Source: Phycisphaerae bacterium
GTDB taxonomy: Bacteria; Planctomycetota; Phycisphaerae; SM23-33
NCBI GenBank assembly: GCA_018335035.1
Contig: JAGXKT010000002.1
Coordinates: 115,504-179,503, forward strand
DNA length: 64,000 nucleotides
Direction: 5' to 3'
The notes below the pieces were generated by a model that was not told where the DNA came from, ran no database searches, and saw only the letters and a list, made by a program, of their open reading frames with translations. Positions 16,971 to 26,156 of this stretch are shown one piece after another (the stretch's first letter is position 1; each line of letters begins with the position of its first letter). Both the position numbers and the translations under genes were made by a program.

Positions 16971-18825
16971 CCCGCGACGCGCGCGCCGCGTCGTCGTGGC
17001 GGGCGTGGCCGCCGTGATCGCCGGTGTCGCGCTGGTCGCGGTGTGGCTGGCCAGGCCCGGGGCGCTTGGCGGCGCCGGCAGTGGCTATAGCGCCACAGCG
17101 CGCGTCACGCGGGGCGACCTGGTCATCAGCGTCACCGAGGACGCGGAGGTCAAGGCGGCCCGACAGAAGGTCATCCGAAACGAACTCCGCTGGCCGGCCT
17201 ACATCGAGGAACTGGCTCCACAGGGCGTGATCGTGCCCGCCGGCGGGACGATCATCAAGTTCAAATGCGACGAGTTGGAGGAGTCGCTGGTCAGCCAGGA
17301 GCAGCGCGTGGCGGAGTCGTCAAACGCGCTGGAGCGGGCGAAGGCGAACCTGGCCGTGACCCGCAAGGAGGTGGCCTACAGCTTGCGCAAGGCCCAGCGC
17401 GGCATTCAGGACGCCAAGGAGGATTTCCATCGCTACATGGGCGACGGCGCCGACGCGCTTCTGGAACAGCTGGAGAAGGGCGAACTGAAGGACAGCGAAC
17501 TCGGCCGGCACATTGGCGACGGCGGCGAGGCGACGCGGCAACTCACCGAGGCGGACAGCGACATCCAGATGGCGCAGCGCGACCTGACGCTCGCCGAGGA
17601 CAAGCTGGACTTCAAGCTTACGGCCAACCGGGAACTCGCGCCGAACAGCCCCTACAGCGCCAATGAAGTCAAGGCAGATCGGCTCAGTGTGGACCGCCTG
17701 CGGCTGGCCGTGCAGCGCGCCCGCACGGCCAAAAACATGCTGCTCAGATACGACATTCCGCGCGAGGGTCGCCGGCTCTGGGCGGCCGTTGAGGCGGCCG
17801 AGCTGGCGGCCCAGCGGGCCCAGGTGGAGTACAAGCAGAACATCACGCAGGCCGAGCAGGAATTACGTGCCAAGGAGCTGATTGCCAAGTCCGACGAGAA
17901 GAAATTCGAAGAACTCAAGCAAGACCGCGACAGGCATCTGGAGATCAAGGCCCAGGAAAATGGCCTCGTCGTGTACGACACGGGCGGAAACTGGCGGCGT
18001 CCCAGCGACGTGATCGTGGAGGTGGGCGAGAAGATCCAGCCGCGACAGAAGCTGATGATCATTCCGGATATGTCCACGCTGCAATTGGAGACACGCGTTC
18101 ACGAGGCCAAGATCGCCCAAGTCAAGGAGAAGCTCAACCTCGACAACCGCGCCGGTCGGCGACCGTCCGCGGGCGATCGCGAAGCGATGCGCGCCCGGCT
18201 CCGGAAGCTGCGAGACCTGCCCGAGGCCGAACGTGCCGCGGCACTGGCCAAGCTTCGCGAGGACGTCGGCGGCCGAGGCCGGGACGGGGGACGACGCCCG
18301 GGGGAAACGACTCGCCCGGCAGGCGGGGACCGCGCGAGCCGCAGCGCGCGGCCGGGCGCGCACGCCAAGCCCGACAAGGACAGGATCGAGGCCCTCATTC
18401 GGCTTGAGGCGTTCGCGGGCAGGGGGCTGCACGGGTACGTCCACGACATCTCGCCGATGGCGGAGGACAAGGGCTGGATGAGCCCCGGCGTGAAGGTGCA
18501 CACTGCGATCGTGCGGTTCGGACCCGGGCAGGACCTGACGGGCCTGGTGCCGAACATGACCGGGGAGGTGACGCTGATCCTGGACCGGATGGAGAACGTG
18601 CTGAAAGTGCCGGTGGCGGCCGTGTTCAGCGAGGGCGACACACATTACTGCTGGCGCGTCCGCGATGGTCGGGCGGAAAAGATCCGGGTTGAGATTGGCA
18701 AGACCAACGACCGTGAGGTGCAGATCGTCTCCGGGCTGTCCGAGGCAGACCAGGTGCTGGAGGTGCCTCCGGAAGGGCTCCCGACGCCGGAAGCGTCGGG
18801 CACCGAGGATCAGGTGCGCCCGTGA
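16879..18825 (+). CDS. Periplasmic adaptor of ABC exporter (MacA/HlyD type)
   Basis: This 648-residue adaptor has one membrane segment near residues 33-58. A barrel-sandwich start follows (RGDLVISVTEDAEVKAARQKVI), then a long coiled coil between about 130 and 350, and a second lipoyl half (ENGLVVYDTGGNWRRPSDVIVEVG). Beta-barrel and membrane-proximal segments near the end include FSEGDTHYCWRVRDGRAEKI. It links the inner-membrane ABC permease to the TolC-like channel. The ATG at 16879 has AAGGA at good spacing, supporting the overlap with the upstream gene; 16924 is a possible alternative. An unusual Arg/Gly-rich insertion lies near residues 435-510. The next gene starts on its stop codon. Confidence 0.9.
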   Translation: MNDSSPKPQSDSESDMPTEATTAQSPATAASPRRARRVVVAGVAAVIAGVALVAVWLARPGALGGAGSGYSATARVTRGDLVISVTEDAEVKAARQKVIRNELRWPAYIEELAPQGVIVPAGGTIIKFKCDELEESLVSQEQRVAESSNALERAKANLAVTRKEVAYSLRKAQRGIQDAKEDFHRYMGDGADALLEQLEKGELKDSELGRHIGDGGEATRQLTEADSDIQMAQRDLTLAEDKLDFKLTANRELAPNSPYSANEVKADRLSVDRLRLAVQRARTAKNMLLRYDIPREGRRLWAAVEAAELAAQRAQVEYKQNITQAEQELRAKELIAKSDEKKFEELKQDRDRHLEIKAQENGLVVYDTGGNWRRPSDVIVEVGEKIQPRQKLMIIPDMSTLQLETRVHEAKIAQVKEKLNLDNRAGRRPSAGDREAMRARLRKLRDLPEAERAAALAKLREDVGGRGRDGGRRPGETTRPAGGDRASRSARPGAHAKPDKDRIEALIRLEAFAGRGLHGYVHDISPMAEDKGWMSPGVKVHTAIVRFGPGQDLTGLVPNMTGEVTLILDRMENVLKVPVAAVFSEGDTHYCWRVRDGRAEKIRVEIGKTNDREVQIVSGLSEADQVLEVPPEGLPTPEASGTEDQVRP

Positions 18826-19526
18826 TGGAGCTGATCCGGCTGGACAACCTGTGGAAGATCTACCCCGTCGGCGGCGGGGTGACGGCGCTGCGCGACGTGG
18901 ACCTTCAGATCGAGCAGGGGCAGTACGTGTCGATCATGGGGGCCAGCGGCTCCGGGAAGAGCACGTTGCTGAACGTGTTGGGCTGCCTCGACCGTCCGAC
19001 CCGCGGACGCTATATCCTCAGTGGCGAGGACGTCTCGACGATGTCCGACAACGAACTCAGCGAGGTCCGCAACCTGAAGATCGGTTTCATCTTTCAGAGC
19101 TTCAACCTGATTCCGCAACTGTCGATCGTCGAGAACATCGAGGTGCCCTTGTTCTACCAGGGGTTGCCGCGGCACGCCCGGCATCCGCGCAGTCGTGACC
19201 TGGCCGAACAGGTGGGGCTCGGCGAGCGCCTCAGGCACCGCCCCAGCGAGCTGTCGGGCGGGCAGCAGCAGCGCGTGGCGGTCGCGCGGGCGCTGGCCAA
19301 CGACCCGCTGGTCCTGCTGGCCGATGAGCCCACGGGCAACCTCGACAGCCATACGTCCGACGAAATTCTCGACCTGTTTGACGAACTCCACGCACGCGGG
19401 CGGACCATCATCGTGGTCACGCATGAGGATCACGTGGCCGAGCGGACACGGCGGGTGGTGCGGTTGACCGACGGGCGTGTCGAGAGCGACCGGGCCACGT
19501 CCGGGGCGGCGGGGATGCCGGCATGA
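18825..19526 (+). CDS. ABC transporter ATP-binding protein (MacB/LolD type)
   Basis: This 233-residue nucleotide-binding subunit has Walker A GASGSGKSTLL near residue 40, signature LSGGQQQRVAVARAL near 145 and Walker B VLLADEPTGNLD near 165. These are typical of the MacB/LolD/FtsE group. It energises the permease encoded next. The ATG shares one base with the preceding stop; a GTG one codon earlier is possible. The stop overlaps the permease start in ATGA. The ATPase and permease are separate here, unlike E. coli MacB where they are fused. Substrates in this class range from macrolides to lipoproteins and peptides. Confidence 0.95.
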   Translation: MELIRLDNLWKIYPVGGGVTALRDVDLQIEQGQYVSIMGASGSGKSTLLNVLGCLDRPTRGRYILSGEDVSTMSDNELSEVRNLKIGFIFQSFNLIPQLSIVENIEVPLFYQGLPRHARHPRSRDLAEQVGLGERLRHRPSELSGGQQQRVAVARALANDPLVLLADEPTGNLDSHTSDEILDLFDELHARGRTIIVVTHEDHVAERTRRVVRLTDGRVESDRATSGAAGMPA

Positions 19527-20797
19527 GGGCGCCGCACAAGGTCTCGGACGTGCTGCGGCTGTCGCTGCAGAGCTTGGCGCGGCATCCGGGGCGGTCGGCG
19601 CTGACGGCGCTGGGCGTGATCTTCGGCGTCTTCAGCGTCATTGCCATGCTCGCGATCAACGAGGCCGCCAGCGCCAAAAGCGAGGTGCTCCTGCGCGAGC
19701 TGGGCAGCGACAACATCATCGTCAACGCGGTCAAGCTCACCGGCCAGGAGTCCAGCGCCTCCGGCGGAGGCGGACGGCACTCGGTGCTCGTCTACGGCAT
19801 TACGTTCGAGGACGTGGAGCGGCTGCGCACGGTACGCGGCATTCGCCGTTGCGTGCTGGCCCACCGCACGCAGCGCATCGCGTACCTCGACGGCACGGAA
19901 CTGCCCGTCGAGGTGATCGCCACGGAGCCGGACTACGCTACCGTGGCACGCCTGGACATGACGACCGGGCGGTTCATCGTCGCCGCGGATTCGGCCGCGC
20001 GCGAGAAGCACTGCGTTCTCACGGCCGCGCTCGCCCGCAAACTGTTCGGCCCGCACGACCCTCTCGGCCGATCGCTGCTGCTCGGCGGCGACGTGTACCG
20101 TGTGGTCGGCGTGCTCGCGCGGCTGCCCAAGGCCATGCAGACCGGCGCTGACGCCGAGAACACGATCATCGTCCCGCTGGTCACGCACGAATCCGTCGCC
20201 AGCTTGTACACGATCCTGCGCCTGCCGGGCTCGTTTCGCAGCGAGATGGCCGAGGTCAATCAGGTGATCCTTCAGATGGTCAATGAGGCGGCGGTCGAAC
20301 GCGCCGCGCCGATCGTTCGCCGGCTGCTGGACAAGTATCATCCGCACCACGACTACCGCGTGCAAGTGCCGCAGGAGCTCATCGAGCAGCAACAGAAGCA
20401 GGCGCGGCTGTGGAATATCACGTTTGCCTTCATCGCCGGCGTGTCGCTGCTTGTCGGCGGCATCGGCATCATGAACATCATGCTCGCCAGCGTGACCGAA
20501 CGGACGCGCGAGATCGGCGTGCGTCGCGCCCTCGGCGCCAAGCGGCGCGACATCGTCGCTCAGTTCCTCACAGAGGCCGTAATGCTGACGCTGGTGGGGG
20601 GGCTGCTCGGGATCGGCCTGGGACAGCTTGTGCCCACGGTCGTGGGACGCGTGCTGGAGGACCTGGACGTTTCGGTCTCGCTGCTGACGATGCTCCTGCC
20701 GTTTGTCATGGCGCTGGTCGTCGGACTCGTCAGCGGTCTCTATCCCGCGCTCCGCGCCGCGCGGCTCGATCCCATCGAGGCGCTGCGCCACGAATAG
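19523..20797 (+). CDS. ABC transporter permease (MacB-like, FtsX domain)
   Basis: This 424-residue inner-membrane protein begins with a cytoplasmic helix and TM1 (SALTALGVIFGVFSVIAMLAI). A periplasmic MacB_PCD-type domain spans about residues 60-285. Three C-terminal spans form an FtsX domain (ITFAFIAGVSLLVGGIGIMNIM, VMLTLVGGLLGIGLGQL, FVMALVVGLVSGLYPA). The signature TERTREIGVRRALGAK is conserved in MacB/LolC-type permeases. This mechanotransmission class moves substrate through the adaptor and TolC rather than across the membrane. It is the last gene of the operon and converges with ribD, leaving 12 nt between stops. Confidence 0.94.
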   Translation: MRAPHKVSDVLRLSLQSLARHPGRSALTALGVIFGVFSVIAMLAINEAASAKSEVLLRELGSDNIIVNAVKLTGQESSASGGGGRHSVLVYGITFEDVERLRTVRGIRRCVLAHRTQRIAYLDGTELPVEVIATEPDYATVARLDMTTGRFIVAADSAAREKHCVLTAALARKLFGPHDPLGRSLLLGGDVYRVVGVLARLPKAMQTGADAENTIIVPLVTHESVASLYTILRLPGSFRSEMAEVNQVILQMVNEAAVERAAPIVRRLLDKYHPHHDYRVQVPQELIEQQQKQARLWNITFAFIAGVSLLVGGIGIMNIMLASVTERTREIGVRRALGAKRRDIVAQFLTEAVMLTLVGGLLGIGLGQLVPTVVGRVLEDLDVSVSLLTMLLPFVMALVVGLVSGLYPALRAARLDPIEALRHE

Positions 20798-20809
20798 GTC
20801 GGCCCCGCG

Positions 20810-21922
20810 CTACGGTCGCCTCAGAACGTAATGTCGAAGCTTATCGCGCCCGAGTTGCTCGACGACCGACGGAACGCTCGCCGCGGCCGGCACGTCGGCA
20901 ATGTCGAATCGCGGCAGCGTCTCGCCGGCTTGTGTGCCCACCGCATCCGGCGAGGCGAACACCTGCAATTCGTCGACCAGACCGCCGCTCGTGAAACTGC
21001 GCAGCACGCCCGAACCGCCCTCGACGAGCAGCCGCGTCCATCGCCGCCGGCCCAGCGCGTCGAGCAGCGCCCCCAAATCCACGCCGTCGCGCGACTCGGC
21101 CACCGTCATCACCTCAACGCTCGCGGAGCGCAACGTCTCGGCGTGGGCTTGCGATTGGGCTGCGCCCTTCGGCGTCGTGACCACCACCGTCGGAACCTCT
21201 CGCGCCGTGCGAACGAGCTTCGCGCCGGCCGGCAGTCGCAGGCGCGAGTCGAGCACGACGCGCGCCGGCTGCTTGCCCGAGCCGCTACGGTTGGTCAGCG
21301 ACGGATCGTCCGCCAGGGCGGTTGCGATGCCCACGAGAATGCCGTCGCAGATCGCTCGCACGTCGTGGACGCGTCGTCGTGCCGCCTCGCCGGTGACCCA
21401 GCGACGCCCGGGGCGCGCAAGGTAGCCGTCGGCCGTCTGGGCCCACTTGCAGATGACCCACGGCCGGCGCGTCGTGCGGAGCGTCACGTACGGCGCGAGC
21501 AGCTCGTGCGCCGCACGCTCGCAGACGCCCACGTCAACCTGCACGCCGGCATCGCGCAACCGGGCGACGCCGCGACCGCCGACGTAAGCGTCCGGATCGG
21601 TCATGGCGATGACCACGCGCGTCACGCCGGCCGCGATGAGGGCGTCGGCGCAGGGCGGCGTCTTCTTGCCCGGAAAGTCGCAGCACGGCTCCAGCGTGAC
21701 GTACGCCGTCGCGCCGCGGGTGTCGACGCCGGCCTCGCGTGCGGCTTTCAGCGCGGCCGCCTCCGCGTGAGGCCCGCCGAAGCGCTCGTGCCAGCCCTCC
21801 GCCAGCACAGCACCGTCACGGACGAGCACGGCGCCGACGGGGGGGTTCGGCTCGACAGCGCCAACGCCGCGGGCAGCCAACGCCAGGGCCCGCATCATGT
21901 GTTGTTCGTCGGCCGCGGCCAT
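20810..21922 (-). CDS. ribD: Bifunctional riboflavin deaminase/reductase
   Basis: RibD carries out the second and third steps of riboflavin synthesis, deamination then NADPH-dependent ribosyl reduction. The N-terminal cytidine-deaminase-like domain (residues 1-145) has the zinc ligands and catalytic Glu in GPHAEAAAL near 50 and in VTLEPCC...TPPC near 80. The reductase domain (about 150-370) has PWVICKWAQTADGYLA, TGEAARRRVHDVRAICDGILVG and LVEGGSGVLRSF. The 370-residue length is normal. The deaminase loop contains two extra residues (FPGKK) before TPPC. TATAAT lies 6 nt from the ATG, so the mRNA may be leaderless. Other rib genes are not in the window. Confidence 0.96.
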   Translation of the reverse strand: MAAADEQHMMRALALAARGVGAVEPNPPVGAVLVRDGAVLAEGWHERFGGPHAEAAALKAAREAGVDTRGATAYVTLEPCCDFPGKKTPPCADALIAAGVTRVVIAMTDPDAYVGGRGVARLRDAGVQVDVGVCERAAHELLAPYVTLRTTRRPWVICKWAQTADGYLARPGRRWVTGEAARRRVHDVRAICDGILVGIATALADDPSLTNRSGSGKQPARVVLDSRLRLPAGAKLVRTAREVPTVVVTTPKGAAQSQAHAETLRSASVEVMTVAESRDGVDLGALLDALGRRRWTRLLVEGGSGVLRSFTSGGLVDELQVFASPDAVGTQAGETLPRFDIADVPAAASVPSVVEQLGRDKLRHYVLRRP

Positions 21923-22238
21923 GGGCGGATTATACGCGTGAAGCGTTCGGCGATCAGCTACCTGTCACGCCGTAGCCGCCAAGTGACGCCGCATCTACCT
22001 GCCACGGCGTCGCCCTGGCGAAGCCGGCAGCGTCAGCAAATGCGGCAGCGTCAGCAAATCAAGATCGGATTCCAACGTCCAATCGCAAGCAACAAGCCGG
22101 CGTCCCGTGGCTTGCCGGCTCGCTGTTGTGTGTCTGCGCCGCCCGGGCCCGGACGGGCTGTATGGCTGCGTCGTGCTCCGGGCTGTACGGACCGCCGCCG
22201 GCGCAAAGTCCACACGTCCAAGAGGAAGACCGCATGAG

Positions 22239-22290
22239 CGGACATTCCTATTCGTGCCAAACACCGGACAATTCTATTCGTGTTTGACAC
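22239..22290. repeat. 26-nt tandem repeat pair
   Basis: Copies 22239-22264 and 22265-22290 share CGGACA, CTATTCGTG or a close variant, and end in ACAC. It is AT-richer than its surroundings and sits just upstream of the tRNA promoter. Confidence 0.6.
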
Positions 22291-22307
22291 CGCCGGTTTC
22301 GTTTGCA

Positions 22308-22336
22308 TTGACACCCTCGCGTACGGGCGATATAGT
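22308..22336 (+). promoter_or_regulatory. Strong sigma-70 promoter of tRNA-Val(GAC)
   Basis: A perfect TTGACA (22308-22313), a 17-nt spacer and TATAGT (22331-22336). Transcription should begin around 22343, about 20 nt before the mature tRNA. Confidence 0.8.
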
Positions 22337-22364
22337 CAGTCCCGCGGGCCCGAACGCCCCGCAC

Positions 22365-22438
22365 GGGCCGTTAGCTCAGTTGGCCAGAGCGCCTGCTCGA
22401 CACGCAGGAGGTCAGTGGTTCAAGTCCACTACGGCCCA
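22365..22438 (+). tRNA. tRNA-Val (GAC)
   Basis: A complete 74-nt cloverleaf. The acceptor stem GGGCCGT pairs perfectly with ACGGCCC, the D stem is GCTC/GAGC, the anticodon stem CCTGC/GCAGG and the T stem AGTGG/CCACT with loop TTCAAGT. The anticodon at loop positions 34-36 is GAC (Val), and the discriminator is A. CCA is not encoded after it. In this fold position 33 is C instead of the near-universal U. Confidence 0.93.
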
Positions 22439-22638
22439 TTCCGCTTCGCGGGGGTGGCGCAAGCATCGCCGCGGCCTGGCCGCGTGAATGTGCGGCGAGG
22501 GTCAGCGACCTGTCCGGCCGGCACATGCCCGCCTGCTCCCTCCGCGACCCACCGGTCGGCCATGATGTCACCCGGCCGCGACGCGTCCCACCGATCAAGC
22601 CCTGCAGCGTGTACCGCTCGACGGTTCCGTACGGCGGG

Positions 22639-23199
<561 letters not shown>

Positions 23200-23221
23200 G
23201 GCATTCTCCCGTTGGCCGGCC

Positions 23222-23941
23222 TCACTCGTCCGTGATGAGCGTGCCGACGTCTTTGCCGGCGACGGCGGCGGCGAGGTTGCCCGGCGTGGACAGCTTGGAG
23301 ACAATCACCGGCAGGCGGTTCTCCATGCACATGGAGATCGCCGTCAGATCCATCACGCCCAGCCGGCGCTGGAGCGCGTCTTGGTACGTCAGCGTATCGT
23401 AACGCTTGGCGTCGGGCTGCTCGACGGGGTCGGCTTCGAAGACGCCATCGACCTTCGTGGCTTTGATCAGCACGTCGGCGCCGATTTCCTGGGCCCGCAG
23501 GGCGGCGCACGTGTCGGTGGTGAAGAAGGGGCTGCCCGTCCCGGCCGCGAGGATGATGACCCGGCCTTTCTCCAGGTGGCGGATCGCCCGGCGTCGGATG
23601 AACGGTTCGCAGATGGCCGTCATCGTGATGGCGCCCAGCACCCGCGTGGACAACCCGCGATGCTCCAGGGCGTCCTGCAGCGCCAGGGCGTTGATGACCG
23701 TCGCCAGCATGCCCATGTAGTCGGCCGTAGCGCGATGGATGTGCGTCTCGTCGGCGAGTTGCTTGCCGCGGACGAAGTTGCCGGCTCCGATCACCAGCGC
23801 CACCTCGGCGCCGCCGACGACGCTGGCGACCTCCTCGACGGCCAGCTCCACCGCCGCCGGCTCGATGCCGAAACCGCCCGGCCCGCTCATCGCCTCGCCG
23901 GAGAGTTTGACCAGCACGCGCTTGTACGGCCCGCGAGCCAT
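23222..23941 (-). CDS. pyrH: UMP kinase
   Basis: PyrH phosphorylates UMP to UDP and is an amino-acid-kinase-fold hexamer. The 239-residue protein starts RVLVKLSGEAMSG with the phosphate-binding Gly loop. It continues VALVIGAGNFVRGKQ near residue 48, then GSPFFTTDTCAALRA near 130 and LIKATKVDGVFEADP near 155, the usual family signatures. Start and stop are clear. It follows tsf by 11 nt in the translation/pyrimidine operon. Confidence 0.97.
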   Translation of the reverse strand: MARGPYKRVLVKLSGEAMSGPGGFGIEPAAVELAVEEVASVVGGAEVALVIGAGNFVRGKQLADETHIHRATADYMGMLATVINALALQDALEHRGLSTRVLGAITMTAICEPFIRRRAIRHLEKGRVIILAAGTGSPFFTTDTCAALRAQEIGADVLIKATKVDGVFEADPVEQPDAKRYDTLTYQDALQRRLGVMDLTAISMCMENRLPVIVSKLSTPGNLAAAVAGKDVGTLITDE

Positions 23942-23952
23942 GGGTGGGGTGC

Positions 23953-24753
23953 CTATTCCTGACCGACCGCAAAGCGGGCGAACTGTGTGACCGTCGCGCC
24001 GCCGAGGATGTCCTTGACCTTCTGTTTGTCGTCCCGGACGTAGGGTTGCTCGAGCAGGGCCTTGTCGGCGAGGAACTTACGGACTTTGCCGGTCACAATC
24101 TTCTCGATGATCTCCGGCGGCTTTCCGGACTCGGCGGCTTCCTGCTCGGCGAATTTCTTTTCCTTCTCGACCAACTCGCCCGGCACGTCTTCCGGTGTGA
24201 CGCCGACCGGGTCGGCGAAGGCGATGTGCATGCACAGGTTGGTCAGTGTCTCATCGTCGACGTCGCCGTCGATGCCGACGATGACGCCGACCTGGTCGTT
24301 GTGGTGCACATAGGTGCCCACGCGCGGCGCGGCGATCCGCACGCCGCGCGCATAGCCCATGTTCTCGCCGATTGTCGCCAGGGCCTGCTGGAGACGCTCG
24401 CTCATGGCCTCGGTGGCCGCGATGGCGCCGGCCGTACCGGTCTCCAGCGCCTGGGTCGCCAGGTCGCTGACCATCACGCGGAAATCCTCGTTGCGCACGA
24501 CGAAGTCCGTCTCGCACTGGACCTCGACCATCGCCGCGGCGGTCTCGTCCGGAGCGGTCGCGACGGCGATCATGCCTTCGGCGGTGGCGCGACCGGCCTT
24601 TTTCTCGGCCGTGACGAGGCCCTTCTTGCGCAGCAGGTCGCGTGCGGCGTCTACGTCGCCGCCGGATTCCTGAAGGGCCTTCTTGCAGTCCATCATGCCC
24701 TGTCCGGTCTCGTCGCGCAGGGCTTTGACCATTGATGCGGTGATTTCAGCCAT
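23953..24753 (-). CDS. tsf: Elongation factor Ts
   Basis: EF-Ts exchanges GDP for GTP on EF-Tu. The 266-residue protein has the N-terminal UBA-like signature ASMVKALRDETGQGMMDCKKALQ at residues 6-28. The EF-Tu contact motif ETDFVVRNEDF lies near residue 80, followed by core repeats and the C-terminal module ALLEQPYVRDDKQKVKD. The start MAEITASMV at 24753 lies 35 nt after rpsB, preceded by GGGAG. Operon order is normal. Confidence 0.97.
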   Translation of the reverse strand: MAEITASMVKALRDETGQGMMDCKKALQESGGDVDAARDLLRKKGLVTAEKKAGRATAEGMIAVATAPDETAAAMVEVQCETDFVVRNEDFRVMVSDLATQALETGTAGAIAATEAMSERLQQALATIGENMGYARGVRIAAPRVGTYVHHNDQVGVIVGIDGDVDDETLTNLCMHIAFADPVGVTPEDVPGELVEKEKKFAEQEAAESGKPPEIIEKIVTGKVRKFLADKALLEQPYVRDDKQKVKDILGGATVTQFARFAVGQE

Positions 24754-24788
24754 AACTGCTCCCGTTGTGCTTACGGTTCGGTCTGGAC

Positions 24789-25790
24789 TTACGTGTCTTG
24801 TTTCGGGGCGCTCGGGTCGCCGGCCGGGGGTGCCGCGGGCGGCTCGCCCGACTCACTGGGCCGGGGCGGCTCGCTCGGGGCGGGCTGTGCGGGGGCGCTG
24901 GGCGTCTCGGCCGGCGGCTGCGGCGGCTCCGCCGGCGTCGCGGGGGCATCGCCGGATGCCTCGGCAGCCGCGGCCGCAGGGCCTGGAGGCGCGTCGGCCT
25001 TAGCGGCGTCGGTTGTCTCGGTCTCGGGTCGGGCCTCGCCCAGGGCGCGGCGCCGGCTGCGGCGCTTGGGTTTGTCCTGTTCGCCCTGCTGGTCGCGCTT
25101 GGCGCTCATCGCTTTTCCGGCGGCGATCGCGTCGCCCAGTTCGCGAAGCACGATGCTGATGCCGTGCATGGCATCGTCGTTTCCGGGGATGGCGATATCC
25201 ACCACGTCCGGATCGGAATCCGTATCGAGCAGGCACACGACGGGGATGCCCAGCTTGCGGGCTTCGCGCACGGCGATGATCTCCCGCCGCTGGTCGACGA
25301 TGACCAATGCGCCGGGCATGCGTTCCATACGCCGGATGCCGCCGAGGTTGCGCCGAATCTTGCGCATCTCCCGGCGAAGCGACGCGCCCTGCTTCTTGGA
25401 ATACATGTCCAGGTCGCCGCTGGCCTCCAGCCGCTCGAGTTCCTCCAGCCGGCCGATCCGCTTGCGGATCTCGCGGAAGTTGGTCAGCGTCCCCCCCAGC
25501 CAGCGGTCGGAGACCCAATGCATATCCGTGCGTTCGGCCGTCTCCTGGACCGCCTTGCGCGCCTGGCGCTTCGTGCCGACCAGCAGCACGTCCTTGCCCT
25601 GCTGGGTGACCTGTGTAAGGAATTTCTTCGCCAACAGGATGCCGCGAAGCGTTTCCTTGACGTTGATGACGTGGATCAGACTGCGGCGCCCGTATATGTA
25701 GGGCGCCATCTTCGGGTTCCAGTGGCTCGTGCGATGCCCGAAGTGGATTCCCGCATCGATCAGTTCTTTGACCAGTTCTGCACCTGCCAA
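24789..25790 (-). CDS. rpsB: 30S ribosomal protein S2 with long Pro/Ala-rich tail
   Basis: S2 binds the small subunit near the 3' end of 16S rRNA. Conserved blocks are LIDAGIHFGHRTSHWNPKMAPYI, TLTNFREIRKRI and PGALVIVDQRREIIAVREARKLGIPVV, and the core ends near residue 235. I chose a TTG start at 25790. It begins LAGAELVKELIDAG, which matches the normal S2 N-terminus, and a strong GGAGGTG sits at ideal spacing before it. Upstream in-frame ATGs would add an Arg-rich, unrelated extension. The last 100 residues are an Ala/Pro/Glu-rich tail not found in standard S2. It is the first gene of the operon, about 190 nt downstream of a promoter. Confidence 0.94.
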   Translation of the reverse strand: MAGAELVKELIDAGIHFGHRTSHWNPKMAPYIYGRRSLIHVINVKETLRGILLAKKFLTQVTQQGKDVLLVGTKRQARKAVQETAERTDMHWVSDRWLGGTLTNFREIRKRIGRLEELERLEASGDLDMYSKKQGASLRREMRKIRRNLGGIRRMERMPGALVIVDQRREIIAVREARKLGIPVVCLLDTDSDPDVVDIAIPGNDDAMHGISIVLRELGDAIAAGKAMSAKRDQQGEQDKPKRRSRRRALGEARPETETTDAAKADAPPGPAAAAAEASGDAPATPAEPPQPPAETPSAPAQPAPSEPPRPSESGEPPAAPPAGDPSAPKQDT

Positions 25791-25989
25791 ACGTCCACCT
25801 CCGCGCTCGTGCCGGGATTGGTCGACTCGCCGCCGGCGACGCCGCCTGGGGCGCCGCGTCATACGAACGAGCATCCGGGCCTGCTTGTGGTCTTGTTCCA
25901 GCCGGCCTCCCTGGCCGGTCTGGTTGTGCCGATTCGACGGCGCCGCGGGGATGTCCTGCCCGCCGGGCGCCCACCATGCGAAGCGACGC

Positions 25990-26019
25990 AGCATAACGGG
26001 CTTATCGCGCAACGGTCAA
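25990..26019 (-). promoter_or_regulatory. Candidate promoter for rpsB-tsf-pyrH-frr
   Basis: TTGACC (26019-26014) and TATGCT (25995-25990) with an 18-nt spacer on the minus strand. The predicted leader of about 190 nt is long enough for S2 autoregulation, known in other bacteria; that is inference here. Confidence 0.6.
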
Positions 26020-26078
26020 GGGCTTTGTCCCGGTTTTTCCGCCGGCGTGCTCGTGCCCATAAGAATGCTAGAATTCCA

Positions 26079-26106
26079 TTGCCTCGGCCGGAACAGCGCG
26101 CATAAT
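26079..26106 (+). promoter_or_regulatory. Candidate promoter for the LysM gene
   Basis: TTGCCT (26079-26084) and CATAAT (26101-26106) with a 16-nt spacer. A good AAGGAG follows before the ATG at 26157. Confidence 0.45.
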
Positions 26107-26156
26107 GAATGGCGCGGGTAGGTTGGCCGGGCCTAGACACCAAGGAGCGTCCAATT

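Larger units (their letters stand above)
21923..22364. other. Intergenic region between ribD and tRNA-Val
   Basis: No convincing coding region. It holds the ribD -10 (TATAAT on the minus strand, 21934-21929, 6 nt before its ATG). It also holds a 17-nt word repeated with an 18-nt period (22025-22059), a weak GC hairpin around 22095-22125, a 26-nt tandem pair (22239-22290) and the tRNA promoter. Confidence 0.6.
25791..26156. other. Divergent control region between rpsB and the LysM gene
   Basis: No gene is supported here. The minus strand carries a long rpsB leader (about 25982 to 25791) with GC hairpins such as CCGGCC/GGCCGG around 25907-25925. The right part has promoters in both directions. 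Confidence 0.6.

Noticed and set aside
22439..22638. Terminator or small RNA after tRNA-Val
   Set aside because: GC-rich sequence without a clear stem plus T-run; nothing solid to call.
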